From Gp6-AA40 sp963723495 (lineage in GTDB: Bacteria; Acidobacteriota; Vicinamibacteria; Vicinamibacterales; UBA2999), in assembly GCA_963723495.1 (NCBI GenBank), contig CAVRQR010000015.1, positions 248,001 to 312,000 on the forward strand: a DNA stretch of 64,000 nucleotides, read 5' to 3'. A program made the translations under genes and the position numbers. The first letter of the stretch is position 1. Each line of letters opens with the position of its first letter. The notes beneath the pieces are model-generated. The model had not been told where the DNA came from and searched no databases. It was given only the letters and a program-made list of their open reading frames with translations. Below, piece by piece: positions 10,190 to 19,215 of this stretch.

Positions 10190-11117
10190 TCAGCCGGGAG
10201 GACTGACGTCCGACCGGCAACGGCACGGCCTGATCGGTCGCAGGCAGTCGCTTGGTTCGCGCGACGACTGGTGTTTGCTGGTACGCGGAGGCACCGCTTC
10301 AGGCGTCTGCTGCACGGTCGTCACGACAATCAGCCACACCATGTTGACGGCGACCGTCCGGCCGATGGGTGTCTGCGCCGGCGCGAATCGCGACTGCCGA
10401 ACCGCATCGAGGACGGCCTCGACGTCGTCGTCAACGGCCTGCGCGGCCTTCGCACCACTCCGCTCGGAGTTCAACATCTCGGCATTCGTGATACGTCCTT
10501 CGCGGTTGACGACCGTCGCCATGGTGAACATGGCTTCCTGGTCCTGAATCCCGGTAAAGAACGTCCCATCGTCCAGCACGCGCGGAATCGAGATCCCGCC
10601 CGCCCTGTCGCTGTCGACGTACTTATCGAAATAGCGGTCGACACGCGCGTTGTTGTCGGGGCGCAACGGATTGGCTTCAGAACCCGGATTCAGTCGCCTC
10701 GAGACGCGTCGCCAGCGATTCCGGCCGCTCGCTCGACGTGCTCTTCAGGACACCGATGGCCACGCTGAGGCAGACGAGCACCGCCATGGTCGCGCCGACG
10801 GCGGGCCACAGCAGGCGCATGTCCGTGAACAACTCTCGCATGCGGCACGCGAAGCCTGATCGCGCTCGGCCCGCATCCGCATCAGCACCTGCGAGTAGAC
10901 AGCGCTCAGCGCCGGATCCACCGGCGAGGTAGGCACACTGCGGAGGACCGACCCGAATCGACGTCCCAATCAGCTGGAAGTCCTCGATGCGATCAGCACA
11001 CGTCCGGCACCAGCGCACGTGGCTTTCCACGAGCACCTGTTCGTCTACGGAGAGCTCGTTGTCGAGGAGTCCCTCGAGCCGCTCGCGTGCGTATTCGCAG
11101 CCAACGTAGGGAGTCAT
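10190..11117 (-). CDS. Zinc-finger anti-sigma factor with TonB-like C-terminal domain (frameshifted)
   Basis: The N-terminus (MTPYVGCEYARERLEG...) carries an H/C-type anti-sigma zinc finger: C at ~7, then HVRWCRTC. A middle helix RMRAERDQASRAA precedes one membrane segment (WPAVGATMAVLVCLSVAIGVL). After a frame change near 10675 the C-terminal part (RYFDKYVDSDRAGG ... VNREGRITNAEML ... SRFAPAQ) looks like a TonB C-terminal fold. A second frame change lies near 10860-10930. It overlaps the upstream sigma gene by four bases, so it is its probable cognate antagonist, holding the sigma factor at the inner membrane while the periplasmic domain senses a signal. The TonB-like assignment is from pattern only. 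Confidence in the zinc finger and membrane segment is higher. Confidence 0.68.
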
Positions 11118-11743
11118 GCGTGTAAACCCAGCAGCTCGGCGCGAAGTGCCTGCCGCGCCCGCGTGAGCCGTGATTTCACCGTGCCGATCGCGACACCAAG
11201 GGAGAAGGCAATCTCGTCGTAATGAAGGCCATCGACCTCGCGAAGGATCAATGCCGTCCGCTGATCGAAGGGAAGACGGTCGAGAGCCTGCCAGATGAGC
11301 GTGGAGGTTTCCTTGCTGGCCAGCAGCCGGTCCGGCAGCACGTCACCCTTGGACTCGACGTCGCCAAACTGCTTCAGGTGCTCGTCGAGCGAAACCTGAC
11401 TCGAGCGATGACGCCGCCGCCACCACCGCTGACGATTCCGGGCCTGATTGATGACGATGCGGTAGATCCAGGTGCGGAGTGCAGACTGGCCGCGGAAGCT
11501 GGACAGCGTCCGGAAGACGCGGAGGAACACCTCCTGCGACAGGTCCAGGGCTTCGTCGGGATCCTGGAGAAGATGCAGCGCCAGCGTGTAAACCATGCGC
11601 TGGTGCGCGTTGACCAGGTCGGCGCAGGCGGTTTCGTCGCCGGTTGTGCAGCGTTCGATGAGGGCGGCTTCAGCCGTGTCTACGTCGGACCAACCGATAG
11701 CGCCAGCGTTCTTCACCAACCCTCCGGAAACAGGCGTCTCCAT
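11114..11743 (-). CDS. ECF RNA polymerase sigma factor, RpoE type
   Basis: 209 residues from ATG 11743 (METPVSGG). Sigma region 2 is ALIERCTTGDETACADLV ... DLSQEVFLRVFRTLSSF, with the -10 recognition helix LRTWIYRIVINQARN. Region 4 is LPFDQRTALILREVDGLHYDEIAFSLGVAIGTVKSRLTRAR, the helix-turn-helix contacting the -35 box. The reading frame extends further upstream but shows no sigma features before this ATG. It is co-transcribed with the overlapping anti-sigma gene, and ECF pairs normally autoregulate. The signal is unknown. Confidence 0.93.
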   Translation of the reverse strand: METPVSGGLVKNAGAIGWSDVDTAEAALIERCTTGDETACADLVNAHQRMVYTLALHLLQDPDEALDLSQEVFLRVFRTLSSFRGQSALRTWIYRIVINQARNRQRWWRRRHRSSQVSLDEHLKQFGDVESKGDVLPDRLLASKETSTLIWQALDRLPFDQRTALILREVDGLHYDEIAFSLGVAIGTVKSRLTRARQALRAELLGLHA

Positions 11744-11825
11744 CAGTCTAGCACCGTCCTCACGACCATTAGACCCCGCCAAAGACCGATGGTTCCCAGG
11801 GGCAGACCCAGCTACCATTTCCTTC

Positions 11826-12958
11826 GTGAATCGGCCGATTGTGGCGGCCGTCGGCGTGATGGCCCTGGCGGGGTCGCTGGCGTTTGTCTGGCTCGACGCC
11901 CGCCAGCAACGGGAATACCGCCGGCTTCTGGCTGCCGGTGATGATGCCGTTGAGCGAGGGCAGACGCTCGAAGCCATCGAGGCGTTCAGCGGTGCGCTGA
12001 CGCTCAAGCCAGATTCGATGATCGCCCGGCTGATGCGGGGCGAGACGTATCGGCAGCGGGGCGAATTCTCGTCTGCCGTCCGGGACCTGACCGAGGCCAC
12101 CACACTCGACCCTCGCGCCCCGCGTCCGCTCGAGTTGCTCGGCGATGCTCATGCTGCCATGGGGCAATACGAGGCTGCGGCAAACGACTACGAGCGCAGC
12201 CTGCGCCTGGACGATCGCGCACCACGCGTCGTCTACAAACTGGGACTCGCCCACTATCGCAACGGGAATATCCCCGCTGCGATCGAGGCACTGCGGCGCG
12301 CCGATCAGCCTCGATGAAAGCCTTGCGCAGGCGCACTACCTGCTGGGGCTCTGTCTTCGCGGAGGCCGCCCGCGCGATGAAGCGGAGCGCGCGCTGCTCC
12401 GCGCCGTGGAGCTCGAGCCCACCCTGGCAGCGGCCCGCGAAGAGCTCGTTGCGTTCTACACCGAGTCCGGCCGGCAGCGTCAGGCGATCGAACAGCTCGA
12501 GGCGCTGTCGGCGCTCGAGCCGACGCGTCCGGAACGGCTCGTCAGCGTCGGACTCGCATACGCTCGTCTTGGCCGACAGGATGCGGCAATCCTTACGCTG
12601 GGACGCGCGGCCGAACGTCATCCCGATTCTTCGATCGTCTACACGGCGCTGGGGCGTGTGTGGCTGGAGACCGCCGAGAGCCAGCGACGATCGCGTGGCC
12701 CTGAACAAAGCGATCGAGGCGCTCAGCTCCGTTGCCGACCAGCCCGATGCGACGAGCGAAGCACTGACGCTGTACGGGCGGGCCCTGCTTCTATCGGGAA
12801 ACAGCGCAGCGGCGGAACGCGTACTCCGCCGCGCCACCGAACAGTTCCCGGTCGAGCCCGCAGCTTTCACGTATCTTGCGATGGCTGCCAGACGACTCGG
12901 ACACCGGGACGCGGCGAGAGAAGCGGAAGCCAGACACGCAGCACTGGTTGGAGAGTGA
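11826..12958 (+). CDS. Membrane-anchored TPR-repeat protein (frameshifted)
   Basis: It starts at GTG 11826. One N-terminal membrane segment (VAAVGVMALAGSLAFVWL) is followed by serial TPR units through the end: QTLEAIEAFSGALTLKPD, GEFSSAVRDLTEATTLDP, GQYEAAANDYERSLRLD, GNIPAAIEALRRA, then after a frame change near 12300 DEAERALLRAVELEP, RQAIEQLEALSALEP, QDAAILTLGRAAERHPD, and after a second change near 12680 AAAERVLRRATEQFP. About 376 residues. TPR arrays mediate protein contacts; the partner is unknown. It is divergent from the sigma gene with an 80-base gap that must hold both promoters. Confidence 0.75.
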
Positions 12959-12972
12959 CCGTGAATTCTGAG

Positions 12973-13773
12973 TTAGTCACTGTCCAGATCGGCGCGACCG
13001 AATCTGGCGCGCAGACTATCTCCTAACAGGTTGAGACCCAACACGACGGTCGCAATCGCGAGTCCGGGAAACACCGTCAGGTGTGGCGCGTCGAGCACGT
13101 GTGCGCGCCCGTAGTTGATCATCGCGCCCCAGCTCGGGGTTGGTGGTTGCACGCCGAGGCCGAGAAAGCTCAGTGCGGCTTCAGAGAGAATTGCGCCTCC
13201 CATGCCGAGTGTGGCCTGAACGGTCAGTGCCGGAAGAGCAGCCGGCAGGATGTGCCGAATCAGGATCCGCGTTGTATCCGCACCGATCGCGCGAGCCGCA
13301 GCCACGTACTCGAACTCACGCGCCTGCAGCACCTGTGCGCGCACGACCCGTGCGTACCCGACCCAGCCGATGAGAGACAGAGCCAGCACCACGTTGGCTA
13401 GGCTCGGTCCGAGCACCGCCACGATAGCAATGGCAAGGAGCAGCCCCGGGAACGCCAGCAGAATGTCCATGAGGCGGCTGATCACCTCGTCGACCGCTCC
13501 GCCGTAGTAGCCGGCAATCGCACCGAGCGCAGCCCCGATGGACGCCGACAACGAGACGACGACCAGGCCGACGAGCAGCGACACGCGCGCGCCCGACATG
13601 ACGCGAGCAAGGATGTCGCGTCCCAATTCATCGAGCCCGAGCCAGTGCAACCGACTCGGCCCCTCGAGCCGAAGCGCGAGCTCCTGGGCCGAGGGGTCGA
13701 AAGGAACGAGCCACGGTCCCATGATCGCCGCGATGACGACTACACCGACGATGAGAGCACCAACGTTTCTCAT
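12973..13773 (-). CDS. ABC transporter permease, DppC/OppC type
   Basis: 266 residues from ATG 13773 (MRNVGALIVG). An N-terminal membrane helix leads to the family motif WLGLDELGRDILARVMSGARVSL (seen from residue ~45). Five more hydrophobic segments follow, with the permease EAA loop EYVAAARAIGADTTRILIRHILP that docks the ATPase. The C-terminal motif SFLGLGVQPPTPSWGAMI is typical of dipeptide/nickel permeases. It overlaps the upstream permease gene by four bases. No ATPase or substrate-binding gene is adjacent, so the other subunits must be encoded elsewhere. The substrate cannot be told from the sequence. Confidence 0.92.
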   Translation of the reverse strand: MRNVGALIVGVVVIAAIMGPWLVPFDPSAQELALRLEGPSRLHWLGLDELGRDILARVMSGARVSLLVGLVVVSLSASIGAALGAIAGYYGGAVDEVISRLMDILLAFPGLLLAIAIVAVLGPSLANVVLALSLIGWVGYARVVRAQVLQAREFEYVAAARAIGADTTRILIRHILPAALPALTVQATLGMGGAILSEAALSFLGLGVQPPTPSWGAMINYGRAHVLDAPHLTVFPGLAIATVVLGLNLLGDSLRARFGRADLDSD

Positions 13774-14690
13774 CGATACCGGATCCGTGGGTCGAGGACG
13801 GAGTACAGAAGATCGACGATAAGGTTGACGCCCACGTAAGTAACGGCAATCAGCAGGATGCACCCCTGCACCATCGGGTAGTCCCTGAATCCGATCGATT
13901 GCACCAGCAGCCGCCCAATTCCCGGCCACGCGAAGATCGTTTCGGTGATGACCGCGCCGGTCAGCACCGCCCCGATCTGAAGTCCTGCAAGCGTCACGAT
14001 CGGGATGAGGCTGTTGGGAAATGCGTGAAACAGGACGGCCCGGGCACGCGAGAGACCACGCGCGCGCGCGGCCAGCACGTACGGCTGTCGCAACTGATCG
14101 GCAAGTGTGGCTCGCGTCATCCGCGCAAGCACCGCGGCAAGGGCTGCACCGAGGGAAACCGCAGGAAGCACCAGGTGCTCGAGCCCACCGCGGCCCGACA
14201 CCGGAAGCCACCCCAGTTCAACGCCGAACACGATCGCGAGCAGCGGTCCCAGCCAGAAATTCGGCATCGACACGCCGGCCAGCGAGATCGTCATCGCCGT
14301 GTGATCGACGAGCGTCCCCTGCCAGACCGCGGCGGCGATACCGAGCGGAATCGCGAGGACGAGCGCCACGACCATCGCGGCAAAGGCGAGCTCGAACGTC
14401 GCCGGGAGGCGCTCCACGATCTGGCCCGTCACCGGGCTGCCGGTCCTGAGCGACGTCCCAAGATTCGCGCGTATCAGCCCATCGAGAAACGCGACGTACT
14501 GCACGGCCAGCGGCCGATCCAGACCAAGCTGCTTTCTGAGTTGTGCGATATCGGCCTCCGAGGCGACGTCGCCAAGGATCGCGCGGGCCGGGTCGCCAGG
14601 AATGAAGTGGATCAACGCGAAGACCAGCGTCGCCACACCCAGGAGCACCGGGATCGTCAGCAGAAGACGTCTCGCCAGATATCTCAACAC
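13770..14690 (-). CDS. ABC transporter permease, DppB/OppB type
   Basis: 306 residues from GTG 14690 (codons VLRYLARRLLLTIPVL). Characteristic features are HFIPGDPARAILG, LGLDRPLAVQY, LGTSLRTGSPVTGQIVERLPAT, six membrane segments, and the EAA-type loop PYVLAARARGLSRARAVLFHAFPNSLIPIV. It forms the inner-membrane channel with the DppC-type protein encoded downstream (four-base overlap). A TTG one codon later is an alternative start. Confidence 0.92.
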   Translation of the reverse strand: MLRYLARRLLLTIPVLLGVATLVFALIHFIPGDPARAILGDVASEADIAQLRKQLGLDRPLAVQYVAFLDGLIRANLGTSLRTGSPVTGQIVERLPATFELAFAAMVVALVLAIPLGIAAAVWQGTLVDHTAMTISLAGVSMPNFWLGPLLAIVFGVELGWLPVSGRGGLEHLVLPAVSLGAALAAVLARMTRATLADQLRQPYVLAARARGLSRARAVLFHAFPNSLIPIVTLAGLQIGAVLTGAVITETIFAWPGIGRLLVQSIGFRDYPMVQGCILLIAVTYVGVNLIVDLLYSVLDPRIRYR

Positions 14691-14774
14691 GCGGTCATTG
14701 TTCCTGCGCGCGGTAGTCCGCGCAACTCGCCGCTCGAAAACCGATGAGTCCAGAGCCGGACTAGACTGGTACCG

Positions 14775-15401
14775 ATGAACGTAGACATCTGGTCCGACGT
14801 CGTGTGCCCCTGGTGTTATCTCGGCAAGCGGAGATTCGAGCAGGCACTCTCCACGTTCGACGGCCGTGACGATGTGCGAATCGCGCATCGATCCTTCCAG
14901 CTCGATCCGACGCGCCCCAAGGGGCAGACGTCGAGCCGGCGCGCCATGCTCATGTCGAAGTACCGACTCTCAGAGGATCAGGTCCGCGCGATGGACCACA
15001 AGATGGAGCAGACGGCGGCTGCAGAAGGGCTCGAGTATCACCTGACCGAGGCCGGCCTCACCGGCAACACGCTCGACGCCCATCAACTGGTGCATCTGGC
15101 CGCGAGCCACGGCCGTGAAGACAAGATGCTCGAGCGGTTGTACAAAGCGTACTTCACCGAGCAGCGGTCGGTCTTCGACCCCGAGTCGCTGGTGAGCCTG
15201 GCGATAGATGAGGGCCTCGACGGCACCGAAGTGCGTCAGGCCCTGGAGGGAGGCCGCTACGTCGACGCCGTGGCGCGCGACCTGAACGAGGCGCGATCAC
15301 TCGGTGTGACCGGCGTTCCGTTCTTCGTGATCGATGGCCGCTATGGCATCTCAGGAGCGCAGGCAGCGGATGTCTTCACCCGTGCCCTGAGTTCCTCCTA
15401 G
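14775..15401 (+). CDS. DsbA-family (FrnE-like) thiol oxidoreductase
   Basis: 208 residues. It starts MNVDIWSDVVCPWCYLGKRRFE: the CPWC active site at residues 11-14 right after a beta strand is typical of the FrnE/DsbA-like cytoplasmic subfamily. A helical insertion follows, and the cis-proline loop near the end reads GVTGVPFFVIDGRYGISGAQ. There is no signal peptide, so it is predicted to act in the cytoplasm as a disulfide or glutathione-linked oxidoreductase; FrnE of Deinococcus is a studied relative linked to oxidative stress. The 5' region is shared with the divergent permease operon (14690), leaving an ~80-base promoter space. Confidence 0.92.
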   Translation: MNVDIWSDVVCPWCYLGKRRFEQALSTFDGRDDVRIAHRSFQLDPTRPKGQTSSRRAMLMSKYRLSEDQVRAMDHKMEQTAAAEGLEYHLTEAGLTGNTLDAHQLVHLAASHGREDKMLERLYKAYFTEQRSVFDPESLVSLAIDEGLDGTEVRQALEGGRYVDAVARDLNEARSLGVTGVPFFVIDGRYGISGAQAADVFTRALSSS

Positions 15402-15442
15402 TTGCTCCTTCGTTCGCCGTTCCTCCGACTTCTCGCCCTTCG

Positions 15443-16027
15443 TTACAGCGCTCTCACCCGCACGTTGCGGAACTTGACCGTGCCGGCGCCGTACTGCAGG
15501 GCAATCGGCCCTCGTGCGAACTTCTTGTCGTCGACGTCCACCATCTTCATCCCGTTGAGGATCACAGTCAGCTTCGTGCCTCGCGCGGTGATGTCGAACG
15601 TGTTCCATTTGCCCCCGGTCATGACCACGCTGGCCGGCTTGGCCACGTCGACAATCCCGCCGGTACGGTACGACTGATCCGGCCGCTTATCGAAGATGTT
15701 CACCTCGTAGGAATTGGCAGCTGCAATCGTTTTGGGGTCCTGGCATCGAATGAACACACCGCTGTTGGCATCGTCGCTGACCCAGAACTCGGCGGTGAAC
15801 TGAAAGTCTCCGTACGAGTCCGGCGTCACCAGATATCCGTTGCCCTTGTTCGCCTGCACCGCCTTGTCGACGATTTCCCAGTTGGCCTCGCCAACGATGT
15901 TCCACCCTTTCAGGCTGGAGCCGTCGAAGAGCGTCTTCCACCCGTCCCCCGCCTGAGCGCCCAGGGGTGATCCCGAAACCGACAGCGACAGCGCACATAC
16001 CCCTAGAAACAGAGCCGTCCTTTTCAT
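15443..16027 (-). CDS. Secreted DUF1080 (3-keto-disaccharide hydrolase family) protein
   Basis: 194 residues with a signal peptide (MKRTALFLGVCALSLSVSG...AQA) and one concanavalin-like beta-sandwich. Family marks are WKTLFDGSSLKGWN, GNGYLVTPDSYGDFQFTAEF, SGVFIRCQDP, SYEVNIFDKR and GPIALQYGAGTVKFRNVRVRAL. DUF1080 proteins are abundant in acidobacteria and planctomycetes, and members hydrolyse 3-keto-glycosides or similar sugars; the substrate here is not determined. It is convergent with the dsbA-like gene, 41 bases apart, and appears to be a single-gene unit. Confidence 0.92.
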   Translation of the reverse strand: MKRTALFLGVCALSLSVSGSPLGAQAGDGWKTLFDGSSLKGWNIVGEANWEIVDKAVQANKGNGYLVTPDSYGDFQFTAEFWVSDDANSGVFIRCQDPKTIAAANSYEVNIFDKRPDQSYRTGGIVDVAKPASVVMTGGKWNTFDITARGTKLTVILNGMKMVDVDDKKFARGPIALQYGAGTVKFRNVRVRAL

Positions 16028-16269
16028 GCTCCCCTCCGGCGCGGATTATAGGCGAGCACACCAATCATTCGAACATGTCGGCAAATTCAGGACGTCCCAC
16101 ATTTCTGTAGCGCTCTGCACGAGTGGCGGTCCGATCTCTTTTCTACGTAAGTCCTTGCCGCTCATCACATCGCTGCAAGGTGTCTCGTCGCTCGGGTCGG
16201 CATCCCGATTGCTACGGCAGAGCGTCATCACTCACCCACTGACGGCCCCACACTTGTCCGCCATCACAC

Positions 16270-17262
16270 ATGTCCATGTCCGACACAAGCAGCGCGATTG
16301 CGCGCGGTCACGAACTACAGGTCTTGATCGACGAGGTGTACGAGAAGTGTCTGCCCCACTCCAACGGCGAAGTGGCCACGTATATCCCTGAACTGAGCAA
16401 AGCAGACCCTGAAGCGTTCGGTGTTTGCGTCGTGACCGCCGACGGGCGTGCGTTCGAAGCCGGTGACTGCGACCGAGCTTTCACACTCCAATCGATTTCC
16501 AAGCCGTTCACCTACGGTATGGCGCTCGAAGAGTTCGGGCCCCCCAAGGTCTTCGAGCACGTCGGCGTCGAGCCGAGCGGTGACGCATTCAACTCCATCG
16601 AGCTGCAGAACGGCAGTAACCGTCCGTTCAATCCGATGGTCAACTCCGGTGCCATCACCGTCACGGCACTGCTCCACGCGCGGTACGGCAACCGGACGTT
16701 CGAGTATCTGCTCGATCGGTTCAGCATCATCGCGGGGCGCCAGCTGACGTTCGATCGAGCGGTGTACGAATCAGAGCGCCGAACCGGTCACCGCAATCGT
16801 GCCATCGCCCATCTGCTGCTCAACTTCGGCCAGGTTCACGCAGACGCCGAAGCGGCGCTGGACGTCTACTTCAAGCAGTGCGCGATTCTGGTTACCTGCC
16901 GCGACCTCGCGATGATGGCGGCCACGCTGTCGAACATGGGGCGGCATCCGGTCAGCGGGCGCAGTGCCTACTCCACCACCCACGTCAAGGACATGCTGTC
17001 GATCATGTTCACCTGCGGGATGTACGACTACTCGGGCCAATGGGCGTACCGCGTTGGCGTGCCAGCCAAGAGCGGCGTCAGTGGCGGCGTGATCACGGTC
17101 GTGAACCGTCAGCTCGGGATCGGCACGTACTCACCGCGACTGGATCCGTACGGCAACAGTTGCCGCGGGACCGAGGTCTGCGTGGAGATGGCGTCACGCC
17201 TCGGGCTGCACGTCTTCGACTGTCTCAACGTGGGCTCCAGCTTCCTCGACGCGATCCTGTAA
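16270..17262 (+). CDS. glsA: Glutaminase A
   Basis: Hydrolyses L-glutamine to glutamate and ammonia. 330 residues with the serine-dependent beta-lactamase-like fold. The catalytic motif FTLQSISKPFTYG (S-x-x-K) is present, as are NPMVNSGAI, the RTGHRNRAIA stretch, MYDYSGQWAYRVGVPAKSGVSGG (nucleophile-side tyrosine and the KSG triad) and a C-terminal GTEVCVEMASRLGLHVFD. Alternative ATG at codon 3. The gene stands alone. It ends in a GC-rich hairpin at 17286-17311 and has the ankyrin gene convergent on the other strand. Confidence 0.96.
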   Translation: MSMSDTSSAIARGHELQVLIDEVYEKCLPHSNGEVATYIPELSKADPEAFGVCVVTADGRAFEAGDCDRAFTLQSISKPFTYGMALEEFGPPKVFEHVGVEPSGDAFNSIELQNGSNRPFNPMVNSGAITVTALLHARYGNRTFEYLLDRFSIIAGRQLTFDRAVYESERRTGHRNRAIAHLLLNFGQVHADAEAALDVYFKQCAILVTCRDLAMMAATLSNMGRHPVSGRSAYSTTHVKDMLSIMFTCGMYDYSGQWAYRVGVPAKSGVSGGVITVVNRQLGIGTYSPRLDPYGNSCRGTEVCVEMASRLGLHVFDCLNVGSSFLDAIL

Positions 17263-18506
17263 GCGGACCTGACTTCCTTGCCTGTGCGGCGCGTCTTCCC
17301 GGACGCGCCGCTTTCCTTCAACATTTGAACGATCTCAGATCGGGCCTTCTCGTCGAGGACCTCCGTCGCGTAGTCGAGTGGCGTCTTTCCCTCGACGTCT
17401 TTTGCCGCAGCGTCCGCGCCCCGCTCCAGCAGTGCCCGCACGATCGCCGGTGTATCACCCTCCACCGCCTGATGGAGTGCCGTCGCACCCCGGCTGTTGG
17501 TCGCCCGATGGTCAGCGCCCTTCGCCAGGAGAAGCTCCACGATCTCCGCTCGCCCTCTGCGCGCCGCCATGTGAAGTGGCGTCCAGTCACGCGCCGCAAG
17601 GTAGCCCTGGCAGACGCATACGCGGTTGACCTCGGCCCCCTTCTCCAGTAGCAGGCGCATGAGCGCTGCATTCCCTTGTGAAGCGGCCAGATGCACTCCG
17701 CTCCATCCGTTCACGTCCTGCGCGCTCACGTCACCTACGCTATCGACAAGGAACTTCACGTTGTCATTGACGGTGCTGCTGCTGCCCTGGGTGATGGCTC
17801 GAACCAGTGCTTCTGCACCCACTTTCTTGACGTCGGCACCCCGATCCAGGAGAAGACGCGCCATGTCTGGTTGACCGAACTGCGCAGCGGCCACGAACGC
17901 GCGGTCGATGGCCTCGGGCTGAGCCCCGGAATCGAGCAGCAGCGTCACGTTCTGCCGCTGCCCGCGAGCCGCGGCAAACGACAGCGCGGTGTCACCACGT
18001 GCGTCCTTGTGATCGAGATCCGCCTTGGCTTCGATCAGCCTTCGCACGATCGTCGGGTCACCCTGAGTCGCGGCGCGCATGAGAACGGACACGCCCTGAC
18101 GGTTCCTCGCGTTGACGTCTGCTCCCGCCCGGACGAGTCCATCCACAATCGACGTGCGGCCGTTGCTGGCCGCTACCATCAGCGCCGTGTTGCCTTCCTG
18201 ATCGACGGCGGCGTTGGCGTCCATTCCAGCCGCCAGAAACAGCGCGGCCGCCACGTCGTCGCCTTGCTGCACGCGCTCGATGAACCTCTCTTTCGAGTAG
18301 TCCACGGAAAGGCGAGCCAACTCGGCGCGCGCCTCCTCGGCCGACGGCCCCGTGACGGCAGTCGCCAGGCCGGCGAGATTCCTCACAGAATCAGTAAGCG
18401 TTGACAGGGCAATGACGATAGTAACGAGGGCGATCGATGCAGCCACAATCGGCTTCTTCTTGAGACGTTCAAGAAACCGGTCGACGCGATTCTTGCGTGG
18501 CGTCAT
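17109..18506 (-). CDS. Membrane-anchored ankyrin-repeat protein
   Basis: 465 residues. A basic N-terminus and one membrane segment (IVAASIALVTIVIALSTL) precede an ankyrin array from about residue 100 to 395: EGNTALMVAASNGRTSIV, QGVSVLMRAATQGDPTIV, RGDTALSFAAARGQRQNV, WTPLHMAARRGRAEIV, RGATALHQAVEGDTPAIV and KTPLDYATEVLDEKARSE. The C-terminal ~70 residues are Arg/Ser-rich, are read antisense through the glsA terminator and into glsA (to 17109), and have no ankyrin character. The natural end is probably near 17265, with the stop lost by a frame error. Ankyrin repeats bind proteins; partner unknown. Confidence 0.8.
   Translation of the reverse strand: MTPRKNRVDRFLERLKKKPIVAASIALVTIVIALSTLTDSVRNLAGLATAVTGPSAEEARAELARLSVDYSKERFIERVQQGDDVAAALFLAAGMDANAAVDQEGNTALMVAASNGRTSIVDGLVRAGADVNARNRQGVSVLMRAATQGDPTIVRRLIEAKADLDHKDARGDTALSFAAARGQRQNVTLLLDSGAQPEAIDRAFVAAAQFGQPDMARLLLDRGADVKKVGAEALVRAITQGSSSTVNDNVKFLVDSVGDVSAQDVNGWSGVHLAASQGNAALMRLLLEKGAEVNRVCVCQGYLAARDWTPLHMAARRGRAEIVELLLAKGADHRATNSRGATALHQAVEGDTPAIVRALLERGADAAAKDVEGKTPLDYATEVLDEKARSEIVQMLKESGASGKTRRTGKEVRSAYRIASRKLEPTLRQSKTCSPRRDAISTQTSVPRQLLPYGSSRGEYVPIPS
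17286..17311. terminator. Bidirectional hairpin between glsA and the ankyrin gene
   Basis: GCGGCGCGTC (17286-17295) is followed after six bases by its exact complement GACGCGCCGC (17302-17311) and then CTTTCCTT on the plus strand. It is a plausible terminator of glsA with a modest T-tract. The ankyrin frame on the minus strand reads straight through it, which suggests that gene's true stop has been lost. Confidence 0.6.
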
Positions 18507-18547
18507 GGCTCGTGAGGCGCATCGGTGCGCCAGCGAAGCTGGCCGAA

Positions 18548-18659
18548 TCCTAGCGCATCTCGATGCCGAGGCGGGCGATCATCTTCAACAGGCCCTGCCG
18601 CGACAGCCGCAGTTCCCGCGCGGCCCGCGCGCGTCGCCCGCCGGCTCGCGCCAGCGCCA
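18548..18659. repeat. 112-bp copy of the 3' end of the sigma-54 activator gene
   Basis: Near-identical to 32593-32704 (one substitution seen, in the codon for Gly versus Arg of AARELxLSRQG). The match begins two bases before the stop codon and ends where the activator continues with ELALARAG and this copy switches to TPR sequence. Confidence 0.85.
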
Positions 18660-19079
18660 TCATTCTGCAGGATGCGCGCGTTGCCGAGATTGAAGTGCAA
18701 CCGGTCGTCGCGCGGCGCGAGCGCGAGCGCAGCCGTGTAGAACCGAGCGGCCTCCTCGGTACGCGCCGAGTGCCTCCGCAATGACGCCCAGGTTGTTGTG
18801 CGCGGCCGGGTGTTCCGGATATTCCCGGCACACCGTTTCACAGAGGGTCCGGGCCGCATCGAGGTCGTCGGCACGCAAGAGCGCCTCGATGCGCCGGAGG
18901 CGAGCGCGCAAGGATCTGCCGCGCGGTGACTCCGCTGACCGCGTGTTCGAGTGGCTACTGGACGACGTATTGTGGCCTGCAACGATACGAGTTTGTCGAG
19001 CAAATGCTCGTCAACGCCGCGACTCGCCAGTACCTCTCCAGCCCACTCCAGCCGGACGGCCCCCGTCGGGCATGACGTG
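18550..19079 (-). pseudogene. TPR gene fragment ending in a Fis-type helix-turn-helix (degraded)
   Basis: Reading from about 19079, a stretch VRLEWAGEVLASRGVDEHLLDKL leads to a TPR-like region in shifting frames (RRIEALLRADDLDAARTLCETV; HPAAHNNLGVIAEALG; EEAARFYTAALALAPRDD; RLHFNLGNARIL). It then switches frame into RRARAARELRLSRQGLLKMI and IARLGIEMR, the Fis-like DNA-binding tail of a sigma-54 activator. That tail (18548-18659) matches the end of the activator at 32593-32704 over ~112 bases with one visible difference. At least two frame changes and no clear start are present. It is either a damaged TPR-HTH regulator or a recombination product. Confidence 0.55.
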
Positions 19080-19215
19080 ACCTGTTCGCAGCAGCGGTCT
19101 CGCGCGTTTCCCCTATTGTCCGCCGTTGGCGCGCCAATCGAGCGCATGATTCGTCCCGCGTCGACCTGTCGCGCCTTCGGACCTGCGGTCTGTCCTTTTG
19201 ACAAGCGGGGAATGC

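Noticed and set aside
10181..10768. Plus-strand frame of 195 residues over the anti-sigma gene
   Set aside because: Lies antisense to the TonB-like/anti-sigma coding sequence and has only Arg/Asp-rich shadow composition.
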